A DNA stretch of 64,000 bases, from assembly GCF_018617855.1 (NCBI RefSeq), contig NZ_JACSKY010000004.1, positions 62,001 to 126,000 of the forward strand, written 5' to 3'. A program made the translations under genes and the position numbers. The DNA comes from Exiguobacterium qingdaonense (lineage in GTDB: Bacteria > Bacillota > Bacilli > Exiguobacteriales > Exiguobacteriaceae). The notes under the pieces were generated by a model, which saw only the letters and a program-made list of their open reading frames with translations, ran no database searches and was not told the origin of the DNA. How positions within the stretch are numbered: the stretch's first letter is position 1; each line of letters opens with the position of its first letter. Below, piece by piece: positions 25,085 to 33,958 of this stretch.

Positions 25085-26169
25085 CGGATGACCACTTCAT
25101 AAAGCTTGTCGTCTTGTGATTGCGGATTGCCTCGTCCGTCCGTATTGTTCGAAACAAAATATAACGTATCATCGTTTAACCACACATCACGAATCCGACC
25201 CACATCGTCAACAATCGTCGTCACTTGTTTCGTTTCTCGGTCGATGGCGACGAGCCGTTCGTCCCGAAGCGTTGCCATATACACGTATCGATTATCGGTC
25301 GCGATCCCGGATGGTGCCCAAGACGTTTCGCCCACCTCGAACCATGGCGTGACGAGACCGTCTTGCTTCTCGTTCGCCTCAATGATAGGCCATCCATAAT
25401 TTTCCCCTGCTTCAATCACGTTCACTTCATCATGTCCGCTCGCCCCGTGTTCACTCGCATAAAGAAGTCCATCTATCCGACTCAGCCCTTGCGGATTCCG
25501 ATGACCGAGCGAATAAATCCAGTCGGTCGGTTCGCCTTCCCCGGATAGTGGGATTCGCAAAATCTTCCCTGCCAAAGATGACTCGTCTTGAGCGAGTTCA
25601 GGCACGAGTGCATCTCCTGTCGTCACAAAAAGATACTCGCCATCCAGTAGTAGGCGCCCCCCATTATGGAAGCGTGCCCCTGGGATTTCATCGAGCAAGA
25701 CACCCGTCTCTTCGAACCGTTCCCCGTCCCACGTCAATTCGACAACCCGGTTCTGCACGTCTCTCCCTGACGAACCATACGTGTGATACGCGTAAACGAT
25801 TCCGCTCGACTCAAAGTCTTCACTCAACGCGATGCCGAGGAGTCCTCCTTCGCCAATCTCAAATACGCTTTCTTTTAAATTTACTTCAGCCTGTGTCGTA
25901 CGACCCGAATCATCGATCACGGTGATCGTTCCGCCACGTTCCGATACAAACCATCCGTCCGGTGTGCGAGCGATTGACCAAGGAATATCCAAGTTTTCAA
26001 CGATTGGTGTCACTTGTCCAATGTTAAGGTCCGACTCTTCAGCGATGCTCGATTCATCCGTAGTCTCAACCGATTCTTCTGAAGGCGGTTGTTCCGAGCC
26101 CTCATTTGTCGATTCTGGCGTACAACCCATAAGAAACAACAGTGTCACGATTCCAATTTGACGTTTCAT
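25081..26169 (-). CDS. Glucose/sorbosone dehydrogenase-like lipoprotein
   Basis: 362 aa. Lipobox LFLMGC, so the mature protein is anchored outside the membrane after Cys16; a Ser/Glu/Thr-rich linker to about residue 48 follows. The six-bladed propeller fold of the GSDH/Gdh-B family is suggested by IPWSIARTPDG, GEGGLLGIALS, FHNGGRLL, LGHRNPQGL and SEHGASGHDEVNVIEAGENYG. Family members oxidise sugars with PQQ; no PQQ synthesis genes are visible, so the cofactor is uncertain. Alone in its transcription unit. Confidence 0.87.
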   Translation of the reverse strand: MKRQIGIVTLLFLMGCTPESTNEGSEQPPSEESVETTDESSIAEESDLNIGQVTPIVENLDIPWSIARTPDGWFVSERGGTITVIDDSGRTTQAEVNLKESVFEIGEGGLLGIALSEDFESSGIVYAYHTYGSSGRDVQNRVVELTWDGERFEETGVLLDEIPGARFHNGGRLLLDGEYLFVTTGDALVPELAQDESSLAGKILRIPLSGEGEPTDWIYSLGHRNPQGLSRIDGLLYASEHGASGHDEVNVIEAGENYGWPIIEANEKQDGLVTPWFEVGETSWAPSGIATDNRYVYMATLRDERLVAIDRETKQVTTIVDDVGRIRDVWLNDDTLYFVSNNTDGRGNPQSQDDKLYEVVIR

Positions 26170-26206
26170 GCCGGTTCGCCTCCCTTTCCTCTATCATACC
26201 CTTGTT

Positions 26207-27667
26207 TCAAGAATGTTGTGAAGGTTCCGGTCGGCGTGCTGGCAAGCGAGAAGCGATGACGAATGCGATGATTGCTGCAACCATCGCCCCGATGAAGATG
26301 CCATTCAGTCCGGTCGCAATGATTTGTTCTCCTTCCAACCGAACAGAGACATTCAGCGTCTCCGTCACACTTTGATTAAAGAAGTCTTCCAAAGACACTT
26401 CGGCTAACGAACTGCTTTCTTTAAAATCATTGAGTACGACGAAGTTAAAGACCGCTCCAAACACTGCAACACCGAGCGTTTGACCGACCGTACTCAAAAA
26501 GGAATTCGTCGCGGTCGCCGTTCCGCGTTGCTGATACGAGACCACGGTTTGCAGAACGACGATGAACATCGGCTGGGACAGTCCGAATCCGACACCGATC
26601 AATGCCACTGCACCGTATACCCATAAATCTGAACTCGGCTGTGATAAAAGCGTCAATGTAAAGGTCCCGATCACAAGCAGTCCCATTCCGACCAACGCAC
26701 GACGTCTCGGCGACGCTACACCGAGCGTTCGTCCACCGATAATCGAGGTGAATGTCCACGCAACGGATAGAGGCATTAACATAAACCCGGCCTCGGTCGC
26801 TGTCTTTCCGAGAACAGCTTGTGCCCAGATTGGGATATAGGCTGACATGGAGACGAGTACCCAGGCTGCAAAAAAGACAGAACCATTGATGGCCGCAATC
26901 GTCGGTTGCTTCAACAAGTCAAATGGCAACAACGGGGACTTCGACTTACGTTCAGATAGGAAAAAACCACCTAGCAACACCATACTCATGATCGCACTCC
27001 AAACGATCGTCCTCGTCCATTCATTCGTTTCACTGAAGGTGATGAGCGCGTATAAGAATGCCGTCGTTCCCCCGGCAAACAAAAGCGCCCCTTTCAAATC
27101 AATCCGTTCACTCGTCTCGGTAACCGTTTCTTTATAAAAAACGATGATCATAATGAACGAAAGTAACGCGAAAGGCACATTTAATAAAAAAACGTAACGC
27201 CAGGACAACGTCTCAACTAAAAAGCCGCCGATGACGGGACCGAGCACACCCGATACACCCCATACCGCGCTTAAAATCCCTTGAATCTTTCCACGCTCCT
27301 CATATTTATATAAATCTCCGATAATCGTCATCGAAATCGGTAGGACCGCCCCGGCTCCGAGACCTTGCAACGCCCGAAAGACGATGAGTTGTTCCATCGA
27401 TGTCGCCAAGCCACATAAAAGGGAGGAAAGGGTGAACAATCCGATTCCAAATAGTAGAACCCGTTTTCGCCCGAACAAATCTGCCACTTTTCCATAAATC
27501 GGTGTCGATACTGCTGTAAAGAGTAAGAAAGCGGCAAATACCCAGCTGACGAGTGTCGCTCCGTTCAACTCACTTGCGATGACAGGTGTCGCAACCGATA
27601 CGACCGTTCCTTCGATCGCCGCTAAAAAGGTTGCCAATAAGAGGGCAACCGTCACGTTTTTTCTCAT
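26207..27667 (-). CDS. MFS drug exporter, DHA2 family (14 TM)
   Basis: 486 aa with 14 hydrophobic segments. N-terminal LLATFLAAIEGTVVSVATPVIASEL and motif A GKVADLFGRKRVLLFG mark the DHA2 group (EmrB/QacA-like proton antiporters). ATG 27667 chosen: AGGAG nine bases upstream; the earlier ATG overlaps the ribosome site. It begins only 63 bases after nosF, with a terminator in between, so expression may be by read-through. Confidence 0.9.
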   Translation of the reverse strand: MRKNVTVALLLATFLAAIEGTVVSVATPVIASELNGATLVSWVFAAFLLFTAVSTPIYGKVADLFGRKRVLLFGIGLFTLSSLLCGLATSMEQLIVFRALQGLGAGAVLPISMTIIGDLYKYEERGKIQGILSAVWGVSGVLGPVIGGFLVETLSWRYVFLLNVPFALLSFIMIIVFYKETVTETSERIDLKGALLFAGGTTAFLYALITFSETNEWTRTIVWSAIMSMVLLGGFFLSERKSKSPLLPFDLLKQPTIAAINGSVFFAAWVLVSMSAYIPIWAQAVLGKTATEAGFMLMPLSVAWTFTSIIGGRTLGVASPRRRALVGMGLLVIGTFTLTLLSQPSSDLWVYGAVALIGVGFGLSQPMFIVVLQTVVSYQQRGTATATNSFLSTVGQTLGVAVFGAVFNFVVLNDFKESSSLAEVSLEDFFNQSVTETLNVSVRLEGEQIIATGLNGIFIGAMVAAIIAFVIASRLPARRPEPSQHS

Positions 27668-27682
27668 CCGTCCCATCTCCTA

Positions 27683-27719
27683 AAAAAAATAGTGGCGTCG
27701 GAAGGTTCCGAACACCACT
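27683..27719 (-). terminator. Terminator of the nos-like operon
   Basis: AGTGG...CGGAA and TTCCG...CCACT arms (27691-27719) with eight T following on the minus strand. It ends directly at the ribosome site of the MFS gene. Confidence 0.85.
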
Positions 27720-27730
27720 TCAACTGTCTA

Positions 27731-28450
27731 TTATTTTGTGCGAGCCACGTCCATTTGACAAGTGTCATCTCTCGATTCGAAAAAGAATTCCCTTAAACGT
27801 TCATAGGCGGCCTGTTCTTCTTGAACATATACCTTCCCGTTCATGACACCTGCTCTCATCATCCAAACTTCATCTGACAACATGGAGGCAACATCAAGTT
27901 GATGTGTTGAAAACACGATTGTCGCCCCTCGCTTCGCCTCTTCGCGTAACAAGTCTTGAAGCATACGTATCCAAACGGGGTCCAGGCCGTTCGTCGGTTC
28001 ATCCAACAACAAGACGTCCGGTTCGCTCACGAGCGCTTGAGACAATAAGAGACGCTGTCGCATTCCTTTTGAGAGTTGCGCTACTCGTTTTTTCCTGTGC
28101 TCGTACAGGTCGACCCGCTTCAACATTTCAGCATTCGGACTTGCTCCCTGTAAAGTGGCGTAGTAGACAAATGTCTCCTCAACCGTCCATCCGTCGTCAA
28201 AAGAAAAGTCGTCCGGCATATATCCGAAACAATCATTGTATTTTAATCGCTGTTTCGGTGTGTATCCGTTCAATCGTATACTTCCTGTACTCGGTTCGAT
28301 TGTACCGTTCATCAAATTTAATAGCGTTGATTTTCCAGCACCGTTACTTCCACACAATGCGATGATCCGACCTGGTGCAACTTCTTCACTAACCGGATGA
28401 AGTGACCACGTATCCCCATACTTTTTACCGACTTCTAAACAGTTAATCAT
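27731..28450 (-). CDS. nosF: NosF-like ABC ATPase
   Basis: 239 aa. Walker A CGSNGAGKST, signature LSKGMRQRLLL, Walker B VLLLDEPTNGLDP, switch His in STHQLD. With the permease next to it this matches the NosFY ABC pair used in copper-site maturation. The start MINCLEV follows GGAGGGAG; the permease stop overlaps it by 8 bp. No nosZ is in this cluster, so the client is uncertain. Confidence 0.82.
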   Translation of the reverse strand: MINCLEVGKKYGDTWSLHPVSEEVAPGRIIALCGSNGAGKSTLLNLMNGTIEPSTGSIRLNGYTPKQRLKYNDCFGYMPDDFSFDDGWTVEETFVYYATLQGASPNAEMLKRVDLYEHRKKRVAQLSKGMRQRLLLSQALVSEPDVLLLDEPTNGLDPVWIRMLQDLLREEAKRGATIVFSTHQLDVASMLSDEVWMMRAGVMNGKVYVQEEQAAYERLREFFFESRDDTCQMDVARTK

Positions 28451-29240
28451 GACGTCTCCCTCCGTATACAACCATCGAGGCAAGCCAGAGCAAGACACCA
28501 CTCGTCGCAATCAAGATCATCCAAACAACTGCATATCCGCTCGGTCGACTCATCCAGCTCAACAAATCAAGATACACATCTCCAAAAACATCTGTAGACG
28601 CCACGGTCGCACTCGCCCACACCCGCATCAACTCAAATCCATTGATAAAGAGCGCGACAGTCATTGCGTTTACTTGCATGCCGTAAGGAATCCAGGAAAT
28701 GATTGTGACGAGAATCGTCGGCCAAAGCAAGACAAGGACGACCCACGTTAAAAAAGCGAGTAAGATTGACCGGATTCTCGTCCGACCAAGTAGTCCGAGC
28801 AACGTGCCGAGCGCCGTTGCATAAACCGTCAATCCAACCGCATAGGCGAGCAGAGTGCCCCACGTCTTAAACGATTGATCGACGACAAGTGAAGCGATGA
28901 GAAATGCGAGCAACAGAATGAATATTTGCGTGACCAAAAATGAGCTAAACCGAATGAATAGTAACTTCCACTTCGGATAGCTGAACGTCGACAACAAGTT
29001 CAGTCGTCTCGACTCCCGCTCCTGTCCCCAATGGAGTGACGTCGTCAATAGCATGAATAAAGGAAGCAATAGACCGAGGACAGTCACAAGGGTAGAACCT
29101 ACATTCGTGTAGTTCGCAGCTACTGGCAATGCTTGACCGAGGCCTCCAAGCAGAACGAGCGTCAGAACCCACGTCAGGAGAAATGCATAGTTTTCTCGTT
29201 GACGAAGGTTACGCGCCCACTCCATTCTCCATAAAGACAC
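28443..29240 (-). CDS. nosY: NosY-like ABC permease
   Basis: 265 aa, six membrane helices (about 20-38, 50-68, 96-118, 126-150, 158-182, 240-262), ABC-2 type. It begins 2 bases after nosL and overlaps nosF. The combination NosD-NosL-NosY-NosF is diagnostic of the nos maturation module; alone, the permease could be any ABC-2 protein. Confidence 0.75.
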   Translation of the reverse strand: MSLWRMEWARNLRQRENYAFLLTWVLTLVLLGGLGQALPVAANYTNVGSTLVTVLGLLLPLFMLLTTSLHWGQERESRRLNLLSTFSYPKWKLLFIRFSSFLVTQIFILLLAFLIASLVVDQSFKTWGTLLAYAVGLTVYATALGTLLGLLGRTRIRSILLAFLTWVVLVLLWPTILVTIISWIPYGMQVNAMTVALFINGFELMRVWASATVASTDVFGDVYLDLLSWMSRPSGYAVVWMILIATSGVLLWLASMVVYGGRRHD

Positions 29241-29242
29241 GA

Positions 29243-29794
29243 TTAATGACCTTCTTCTTCTGTATCCATTTCACTATCATGGTCGTGGTTATGCTCCGCG
29301 TCTTCCCCATCCATCTTCATGTGGTGCATCTCTCCACGTTCCCATTCATGATCCTTCAACTCGTCAAAGTCCATCATCGTTCCACCGTTTTCATCTATAT
29401 ATTGTTCTGCATCCGTTTCTTTTGCGAATGAGATCATATTGTAAGCCATCGGTGTCTTAGATTCTTTATCGTATACGAACGACGCTTCGTCTAACTCAAC
29501 CCAATCCAGTGTATTGTAGTCTTTCACATACATGGCTGCGATGTCATCCTCGTTTTGTTCTGGATACCAATCGCGCATCAAACATCCGATATCATCAAAC
29601 GCATATCCTTTCTCATTTACCATGATTGCCTCGGCTGCGAACTGTTTATCCACGATCTTCATCTTACATACTTCACATTCTGTCTCCCCCCATTTGATTT
29701 CAAACGGTTCTGCCGATGCACTAGAACATGCTCCGAGAGCCAAAGATAAGCCTGCCACTGATAATAAGCCTGCCACTTGTTTATACGATTTCAT
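29243..29794 (-). CDS. nosL: NosL-family copper lipoprotein
   Basis: 183 aa. Signal with lipobox LALGACS, then the family's conserved CxxC motif (TECEVCKMKI, copper-binding) and MIVNEKGYAFDDIGC-like segment. The C-terminal ~40 residues are very His/Met/Asp/Glu-rich (HHMKMDGEDAEHNHDHDS), an added metal-binding tail. NosL binds Cu(I) and delivers it to nitrous oxide reductase; related proteins serve other copper enzymes. ATG 29794 chosen for GGGAGGA. It overlaps the end of nosD by 14 bp. Confidence 0.85.
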   Translation of the reverse strand: MKSYKQVAGLLSVAGLSLALGACSSASAEPFEIKWGETECEVCKMKIVDKQFAAEAIMVNEKGYAFDDIGCLMRDWYPEQNEDDIAAMYVKDYNTLDWVELDEASFVYDKESKTPMAYNMISFAKETDAEQYIDENGGTMMDFDELKDHEWERGEMHHMKMDGEDAEHNHDHDSEMDTEEEGH

Positions 29795-30965
29795 GTCGTT
29801 TCCTCCCAATTATCCAAATGATTATCAATAATAAAAGACTGCTCAACTTCCATAAAGACCCTTCAAAGCGCCAAGTCGCTGAAAATGTTTTGGGCGACGG
29901 GTCTGTCAATGTGATCTCATCTGGACTCTTCAATATGTTCTGTAATAGAAGAAGACCAGGTGACCCGTACAATAATTCGAATGCTTCAGACGTGTCAGCC
30001 AATAGGAACATGTAAGGATCGGTACGGTATGGTATTTCACTGAACCCGTCCCTGTCCAAATCAAGCGTCAGCCCGTCCCAAACATTTCCTCGAACAATGT
30101 TTTCATGGGATTCAACCATCGTCACCGCTTCACGATTACCCAATAAGTTATTTTGAAGAACCGTCATCCCGCTCGCTCGTTTGAATTGAAAACCGATATC
30201 GTTTCCGTACACCTGATTTTGTTGGAGTATCGTCCCGACCGATTGTTCAGCATATATCCCGATGTGATTTCCAAAGACGTTCGTCATTTCAACGGTCGTG
30301 TCGACCGCCTCATACAACATCATCCCCATCGCGGATCCCCCGACTTGATCATGCACGTTTCCATTCTTGAACAAGACTTGGTTTGTCCCCATGATCATCG
30401 CACCCGTCACATTATGATGAAGCTCCGGGATTGAGATCACAACGTCGGTCGGAAACATCAAATGAACGCCGTAGCGAGAATGTGAAATGACCGGGCGAAC
30501 GATTGTGTGCTGAGACCCATACTCTATGTAGATTCCATCGCGAACACGTTTCACGACAGCGCCAATTAGTTCTGCCGCTTGACTGTTCACCAATACGATC
30601 CCATCTGCCTGCATGTTTCCTGTCACAGATACCCGAATGGCGCGCACACCGTAACTCTCTTCAATCAAAACACCGATACCTGACGATTCGATTGACACAT
30701 CGAACAGTTGGTGCCCGAGACCCGAGACGTTCACCACCGGTACTTGATCGCCATCACACTGTCGAACCGACACGTTTTCAAGGACGGCACCCGTTCCGCG
30801 CATAATAAAGGCTGGATGGTTACAACTCGTATACGTTTTCCCACGCCCATCAAAATGTTCATTCGATTCAATGACAATCGGCTCAGTCAAATAGATCGTC
30901 TCTTCTTCCGCATTCACGTGTTGTCCCCAACATATAAATAAAATACAAATCAATAACCGTTTCAT
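29781..30965 (-). CDS. nosD: NosD-like right-handed beta-helix protein
   Basis: 394 aa. Signal peptide (RLLICILFICWGQHVNA), then a right-handed beta-helix of ~22-residue coils (IGVLIEES, GIYIEYGSQHTI, YGVHLMFP, GSAMGMMLYEA, GIYAEQS, IGFQFKR), and a C-terminal membrane helix (SSLLLLIIIWIIG) near residue 380. NosD is the extracytoplasmic partner of the NosFY ABC transporter in building the CuZ centre of N2O reductase. First gene of the operon. A copper-sensor-like operator lies upstream. Confidence 0.85.
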   Translation of the reverse strand: MKRLLICILFICWGQHVNAEEETIYLTEPIVIESNEHFDGRGKTYTSCNHPAFIMRGTGAVLENVSVRQCDGDQVPVVNVSGLGHQLFDVSIESSGIGVLIEESYGVRAIRVSVTGNMQADGIVLVNSQAAELIGAVVKRVRDGIYIEYGSQHTIVRPVISHSRYGVHLMFPTDVVISIPELHHNVTGAMIMGTNQVLFKNGNVHDQVGGSAMGMMLYEAVDTTVEMTNVFGNHIGIYAEQSVGTILQQNQVYGNDIGFQFKRASGMTVLQNNLLGNREAVTMVESHENIVRGNVWDGLTLDLDRDGFSEIPYRTDPYMFLLADTSEAFELLYGSPGLLLLQNILKSPDEITLTDPSPKTFSATWRFEGSLWKLSSLLLLIIIWIIGRKRHEIV

Positions 30966-31008
30966 GCCCCCTCCTCTTCACAAGCGCTTACATCATCCAT
31001 TTTACTTA

Positions 31009-31023
31009 AACCCCTATAGGTAT
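31009..31023. promoter_or_regulatory. Candidate copper-responsive (CsoR-like) operator upstream of nosD
   Basis: On the minus strand ATACCTATAGGGGTT: a TACC...GGGGT pseudo-palindrome with a CCTATAGG core, similar in pattern to CsoR operators (TACC-n-GGGGTA). Position ~45 bp ahead of nosD. No csoR in the window. Weak evidence, compatible with the copper role. Confidence 0.3.
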
Positions 31024-31062
31024 GTGTGTCATTTTTATGGGATTACTGTGACAATTTCTTCA

Positions 31063-31103
31063 TAAAAAAAACACAGACGGTGAAGGGGTCGTTTCACCGT
31101 CTG
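31063..31103 (-). terminator. Terminator of the sugar-binding protein gene
   Basis: CAGACGGTGAA (31074-31084) pairs with TTCACCGTCTG (31093-31103); eight T follow on the minus strand. Confidence 0.9.
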
Positions 31104-31111
31104 CGTCTTGG

Positions 31112-32404
31112 TTATTTCACTTTGTCTTGCCACACTTTTGTGAAGTCTTGGAGCATCTCTTCACCAGTTTTTTGTTCACCGACATATGCTTGCATAAGCG
31201 CACCATATTCGTTTACAGCACCATCCGGATACTTGAACCAGTTCCAAGAGATGGTTTTCCCTTCATTCGAATACGCCAAAATGTCATCTGCGAGTGGTCC
31301 GAGGTCGTTCGCTTCAATCGATTTGAACGCCGGGATAAACTTGAACTTGTTGACCATGTAATCTTTCCCTGTATCCGATGTCGCCATCCACTCTAAGAAG
31401 TCTTTTGCCTCTTCTTTATACTTCGAGTTTTTATTGACGACCCAGTTGTTCGGGACACCGACCGGAAGTCGGTCCATCTTCTCGGCATCATCGTTGATTG
31501 GAATTGGGACGAAGCCCATCTCCATGTCCGGGTTCACGTCGAGGATCATCTGTTGCGCCCAGTTCCCTTGCTGGAGCATCGCTGTCTCTCCTTGGGCGAA
31601 CTGCGTAACTTGAGTGTTATAGTCCGTCGTCAACGGGTTTTTGTTCCCATACTTGATTGTTAAATCAAAGAGTTTCAAAAACTGCTGGAACTGTTCATTG
31701 TCTTCAAATTTCGCTTTATTCTCGTTGAGCGCTTGGATGAATGCATCCGGATCATCTTGCTGTGCCATCGGGATATTTAATAAGTGGATGCCTAAAATCC
31801 AAAACTCTGCATAACCGACAGAGAACGGCGTAATGCCGGCTTGATCTAATTTTTCAGCTGCATCCGTCAATTCAGAGAGCGTTTTCGGTAATTCCTCAAT
31901 CCCGGCTTTATCAAACAGCTCTTTGTTATAAATAAATCCGTATCCTTCAAGGTTCATCGGCATCCCGTATAGTTTATCGTCCATCGTCATCGGCTCTTTG
32001 GCGACTTCCGTCAAATCGCCGACCCATTTCTCGCTCGATAAGTCCTCAAGCTTATCTTTCCATGTCTGGGCTTCTGTGAATCCACCGTTATTGAAGATAT
32101 CTGGTTCGTTCCCGGAAGCGAATTGTGACTTGAGGGCAGCGCCGTAGTCAGCACCACCGCCGACCGTTTGCACGGTCACTTTGACGCCAGTCTCTTCTTC
32201 ATACTCTTTTGCCATCGCTTCAAGATCTTTCGCGATTTCCGCTTTAAATTGGAAGACATTTAACGTGACGTCTTTTTTGTCACCGCTATCCGCATTTCCT
32301 TCAGAAGAACCTTCGTCCGTGAGCGAGCCTCCGCCACAAGCCGCGAGTGATAAGACCATTCCAGCCGTCATGACCGCTGTTGATAATTTCCACTTCCGTT
32401 TCAT
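31112..32404 (-). CDS. Sugar ABC transporter substrate-binding lipoprotein (family 1)
   Basis: 430 aa. Lipobox LSLAACG gives a lipid-anchored protein. Family 1 solute-binding fold: DVTLNVFQFKAEIAKDLEAM, GYGFIYNKELFDKAGIEELPKTLSEL, and the AMLQQGNWAQQ and PVGVPNNWVVNKNSK segments. Collects an oligosaccharide or other sugar outside the cell and hands it to the permeases. It has no permease next to it; the two permease genes lie upstream beyond asnA. ATG 32404 has GGGAGG eight bases before it. The promoter carries a cre and a motif shared with the permease operon. Confidence 0.9.
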   Translation of the reverse strand: MKRKWKLSTAVMTAGMVLSLAACGGGSLTDEGSSEGNADSGDKKDVTLNVFQFKAEIAKDLEAMAKEYEEETGVKVTVQTVGGGADYGAALKSQFASGNEPDIFNNGGFTEAQTWKDKLEDLSSEKWVGDLTEVAKEPMTMDDKLYGMPMNLEGYGFIYNKELFDKAGIEELPKTLSELTDAAEKLDQAGITPFSVGYAEFWILGIHLLNIPMAQQDDPDAFIQALNENKAKFEDNEQFQQFLKLFDLTIKYGNKNPLTTDYNTQVTQFAQGETAMLQQGNWAQQMILDVNPDMEMGFVPIPINDDAEKMDRLPVGVPNNWVVNKNSKYKEEAKDFLEWMATSDTGKDYMVNKFKFIPAFKSIEANDLGPLADDILAYSNEGKTISWNWFKYPDGAVNEYGALMQAYVGEQKTGEEMLQDFTKVWQDKVK

Positions 32405-32453
32405 CTCATTTCCTCCCTTAATCTCATCCATTCTTTACAAAATCAACTTTAAA

Positions 32454-32467
32454 TGAAAACGCTTCCA
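32454..32467. promoter_or_regulatory. cre-like site at the sugar-binding protein promoter
   Basis: TGAAAACGCTTCCA matches the cre consensus TGWAARCGYTWWCW at 13 of 14 positions, just upstream of the gene. Confidence 0.6.
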
Positions 32468-32484
32468 ATATGTAGGTGTCAAAA

Positions 32485-32509
32485 TTGACGGATAGGGTGG
32501 AAAATGTTG
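32485..32509. repeat. Shared 25-bp motif, copy A (upstream of the sugar-binding protein)
   Basis: Begins TTGACGGATAGGGTGGAA on the plus strand. Matches copy B at 35821-35845 in 22 of 25 positions. Both copies are in the same orientation relative to their leftward genes, about 80 and 60 bp from the start codons. Candidate binding site of a common activator. Confidence 0.65.
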
Positions 32510-32564
32510 CACAGAAAAACAGGACTCTCTTTTTGAGTCCTGTCCCGCTTTTCTTCATATTATA

Positions 32565-33545
32565 TTACAACAAGCTGATTCCGGCTTCTTTGCAAGACAG
32601 GATGACTTCTTGCGGCCAAACCGATGTTTGTACTTCACCGATATGACGAGCACGCAAGAGATACATCGCGACACGCGATTGCCCGATCCCACCACCGATC
32701 GTAAGTGGAAGCGTTCCTTCAAGTACGCCTTGATGGAATGGATACGCGCGCTTCTCTTCTGCGTCGGCTTTCTTCAATTGCTCGTCAAGCGCCACTTCGT
32801 CGACACGAATACCCATCGACGATAGTTCAAATGCCGACTCGAGTTCAGGGTGCCACACAAGGATATCACCGTTGAGCGACCAATCATCATAGTCTGCCGC
32901 ACGTCCATCGTGTTTCATCCCTGAAGCGAGAAGGTCCCCGATTTGTGAGATGAAGACCGCACCGTACTCTTTACAGATAGCACTCTCACGCTCTTTCGGT
33001 GTCATCGTCGGATACGCATCCTCCAATTCCTGACTCGTGATGAAATGAATGGCTTCCGGAAGAAGTGCTTCAATGCCGTACATTTTTTCTACTTCTGATT
33101 CTGTTTCACGGAGCGCTGCATAAATCGACTCAACTGTCGCTTGTAAATATGCCATCGTTCGCTCTTCTCGAGCAATCACTCGTTCCCAATCCCATTGATC
33201 AACGAAGAGAGAGTGCGTGGCATCAAGTTCTTCATCGCGTCGAATGGCCCGCATCTGCGTATATAAGCCCTCACCGACACCGAACCCATAACGCCCGAGC
33301 GCTTCGCGTTTCCATTTTGCGAGCGATTGAACGATTTCAAGCTCATGCCCCGGATACATCGTGTCGAACTGAATGATGCGTTCCACACCGTTCAAGTGAT
33401 CGTTGACACCACTCGCTGATTCGACGAATAGCGGAGCTTGTACTTGAATGAGTCCGAGTTCCCGTGAAATTTTTTCCTCGAAGAGTGCCTTTACCGCTCC
33501 GATTGTCTGCTGTCTTTCCTTCATCGTGCTTGTTGTAGTTGTCAT
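32565..33545 (-). CDS. asnA: Aspartate-ammonia ligase (asparagine synthetase A)
   Basis: 326 aa, usual AsnA length. Makes asparagine from aspartate, ammonia and ATP; structurally a class II aminoacyl-tRNA synthetase relative. Typical parts: [23 protein letters not shown], the [14 protein letters not shown] motif, [25 protein letters not shown] and [15 protein letters not shown]. Start MTTTTST at 33545, with GGAGG nine bases upstream; the longer reading runs into the T-box terminator. Controlled by the T-box upstream (specifier AAC). Confidence 0.96.
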   Translation of the reverse strand: MTTTTSTMKERQQTIGAVKALFEEKISRELGLIQVQAPLFVESASGVNDHLNGVERIIQFDTMYPGHELEIVQSLAKWKREALGRYGFGVGEGLYTQMRAIRRDEELDATHSLFVDQWDWERVIAREERTMAYLQATVESIYAALRETESEVEKMYGIEALLPEAIHFITSQELEDAYPTMTPKERESAICKEYGAVFISQIGDLLASGMKHDGRAADYDDWSLNGDILVWHPELESAFELSSMGIRVDEVALDEQLKKADAEEKRAYPFHQGVLEGTLPLTIGGGIGQSRVAMYLLRARHIGEVQTSVWPQEVILSCKEAGISLL

Positions 33546-33591
33546 TTTCCGTTTCCTCCAATTGTGGAATATTTGAAATGAAGCCATGAAA

Positions 33592-33880
33592 AAAAGCCCT
33601 CCATTCCCATCGAACATGGGACGGAAGACTTCGGTTCCGCGGTGCCACCCAAATTAGTAGACGAATCTACTCACTTTTTCGAGACAATCATCTCGTAACT
33701 CCGATAACGGGGAGCGGTCCGGCTACGTCTACTGGCAAAGCGTTCGGGTAGCGACTCCAGGAAGTTTTTCGACGAAGGGTTCAGACCGGGCTCTCACCAC
33801 CCCCGGATCGCTTGGCTCACTACCTTCGTGTACTCGTCCTTTCGACGTCGTTCACAATTGAATTGAATTCATTATTATAA
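33592..33880 (-). promoter_or_regulatory. T-box riboswitch of asnA (Asn specifier)
   Basis: Read leftward: promoter TTGACA at 33900 with AATAAT 17 bp on, then a ~280-base leader. The T-box core GGGTGGCACCGCGG lies near 33640-33655 and an AGTA-type bulge is near 33830. The specifier loop GTCTGAACCC contains AAC (Asn), opposite the CGAAGG/CCTTCG stem. Ends in a terminator: GTCTTCC...TCCCAT (about 33617-33630) with ATGGGA...GGAGGGC, then seven T (~33595). Uncharged tRNA-Asn is expected to prevent termination. Confidence 0.92.
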
Positions 33881-33910
33881 ATATTCAGACTAATGTCAAC
33901 GATTTTTTTC

Positions 33911-33946
33911 AAAAAAAATAATCCTCCGTGTAGCGAACGGAGGATT
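33911..33946 (-). terminator. Terminator of the sugar permease operon
   Basis: AATCCTCCG (33920-33928) pairs with CGGAGGATT (33938-33946), and eight T follow on the minus strand. Ends transcription just ahead of the asnA promoter. Confidence 0.9.
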
Positions 33947-33958
33947 CCCTTAGGAGGG

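Noticed and set aside
25106-25548. Long plus-strand ORFs opposite the sugar dehydrogenase-like gene
   Set aside because: Mirror frames of the real minus-strand gene; no ribosome sites.
31020-31062. TGTGTGTCA...TGTGACA upstream of nosD considered as an Fnr box
   Set aside because: Half-sites have the wrong spacing; no TGTGA-N6-TCACA match.
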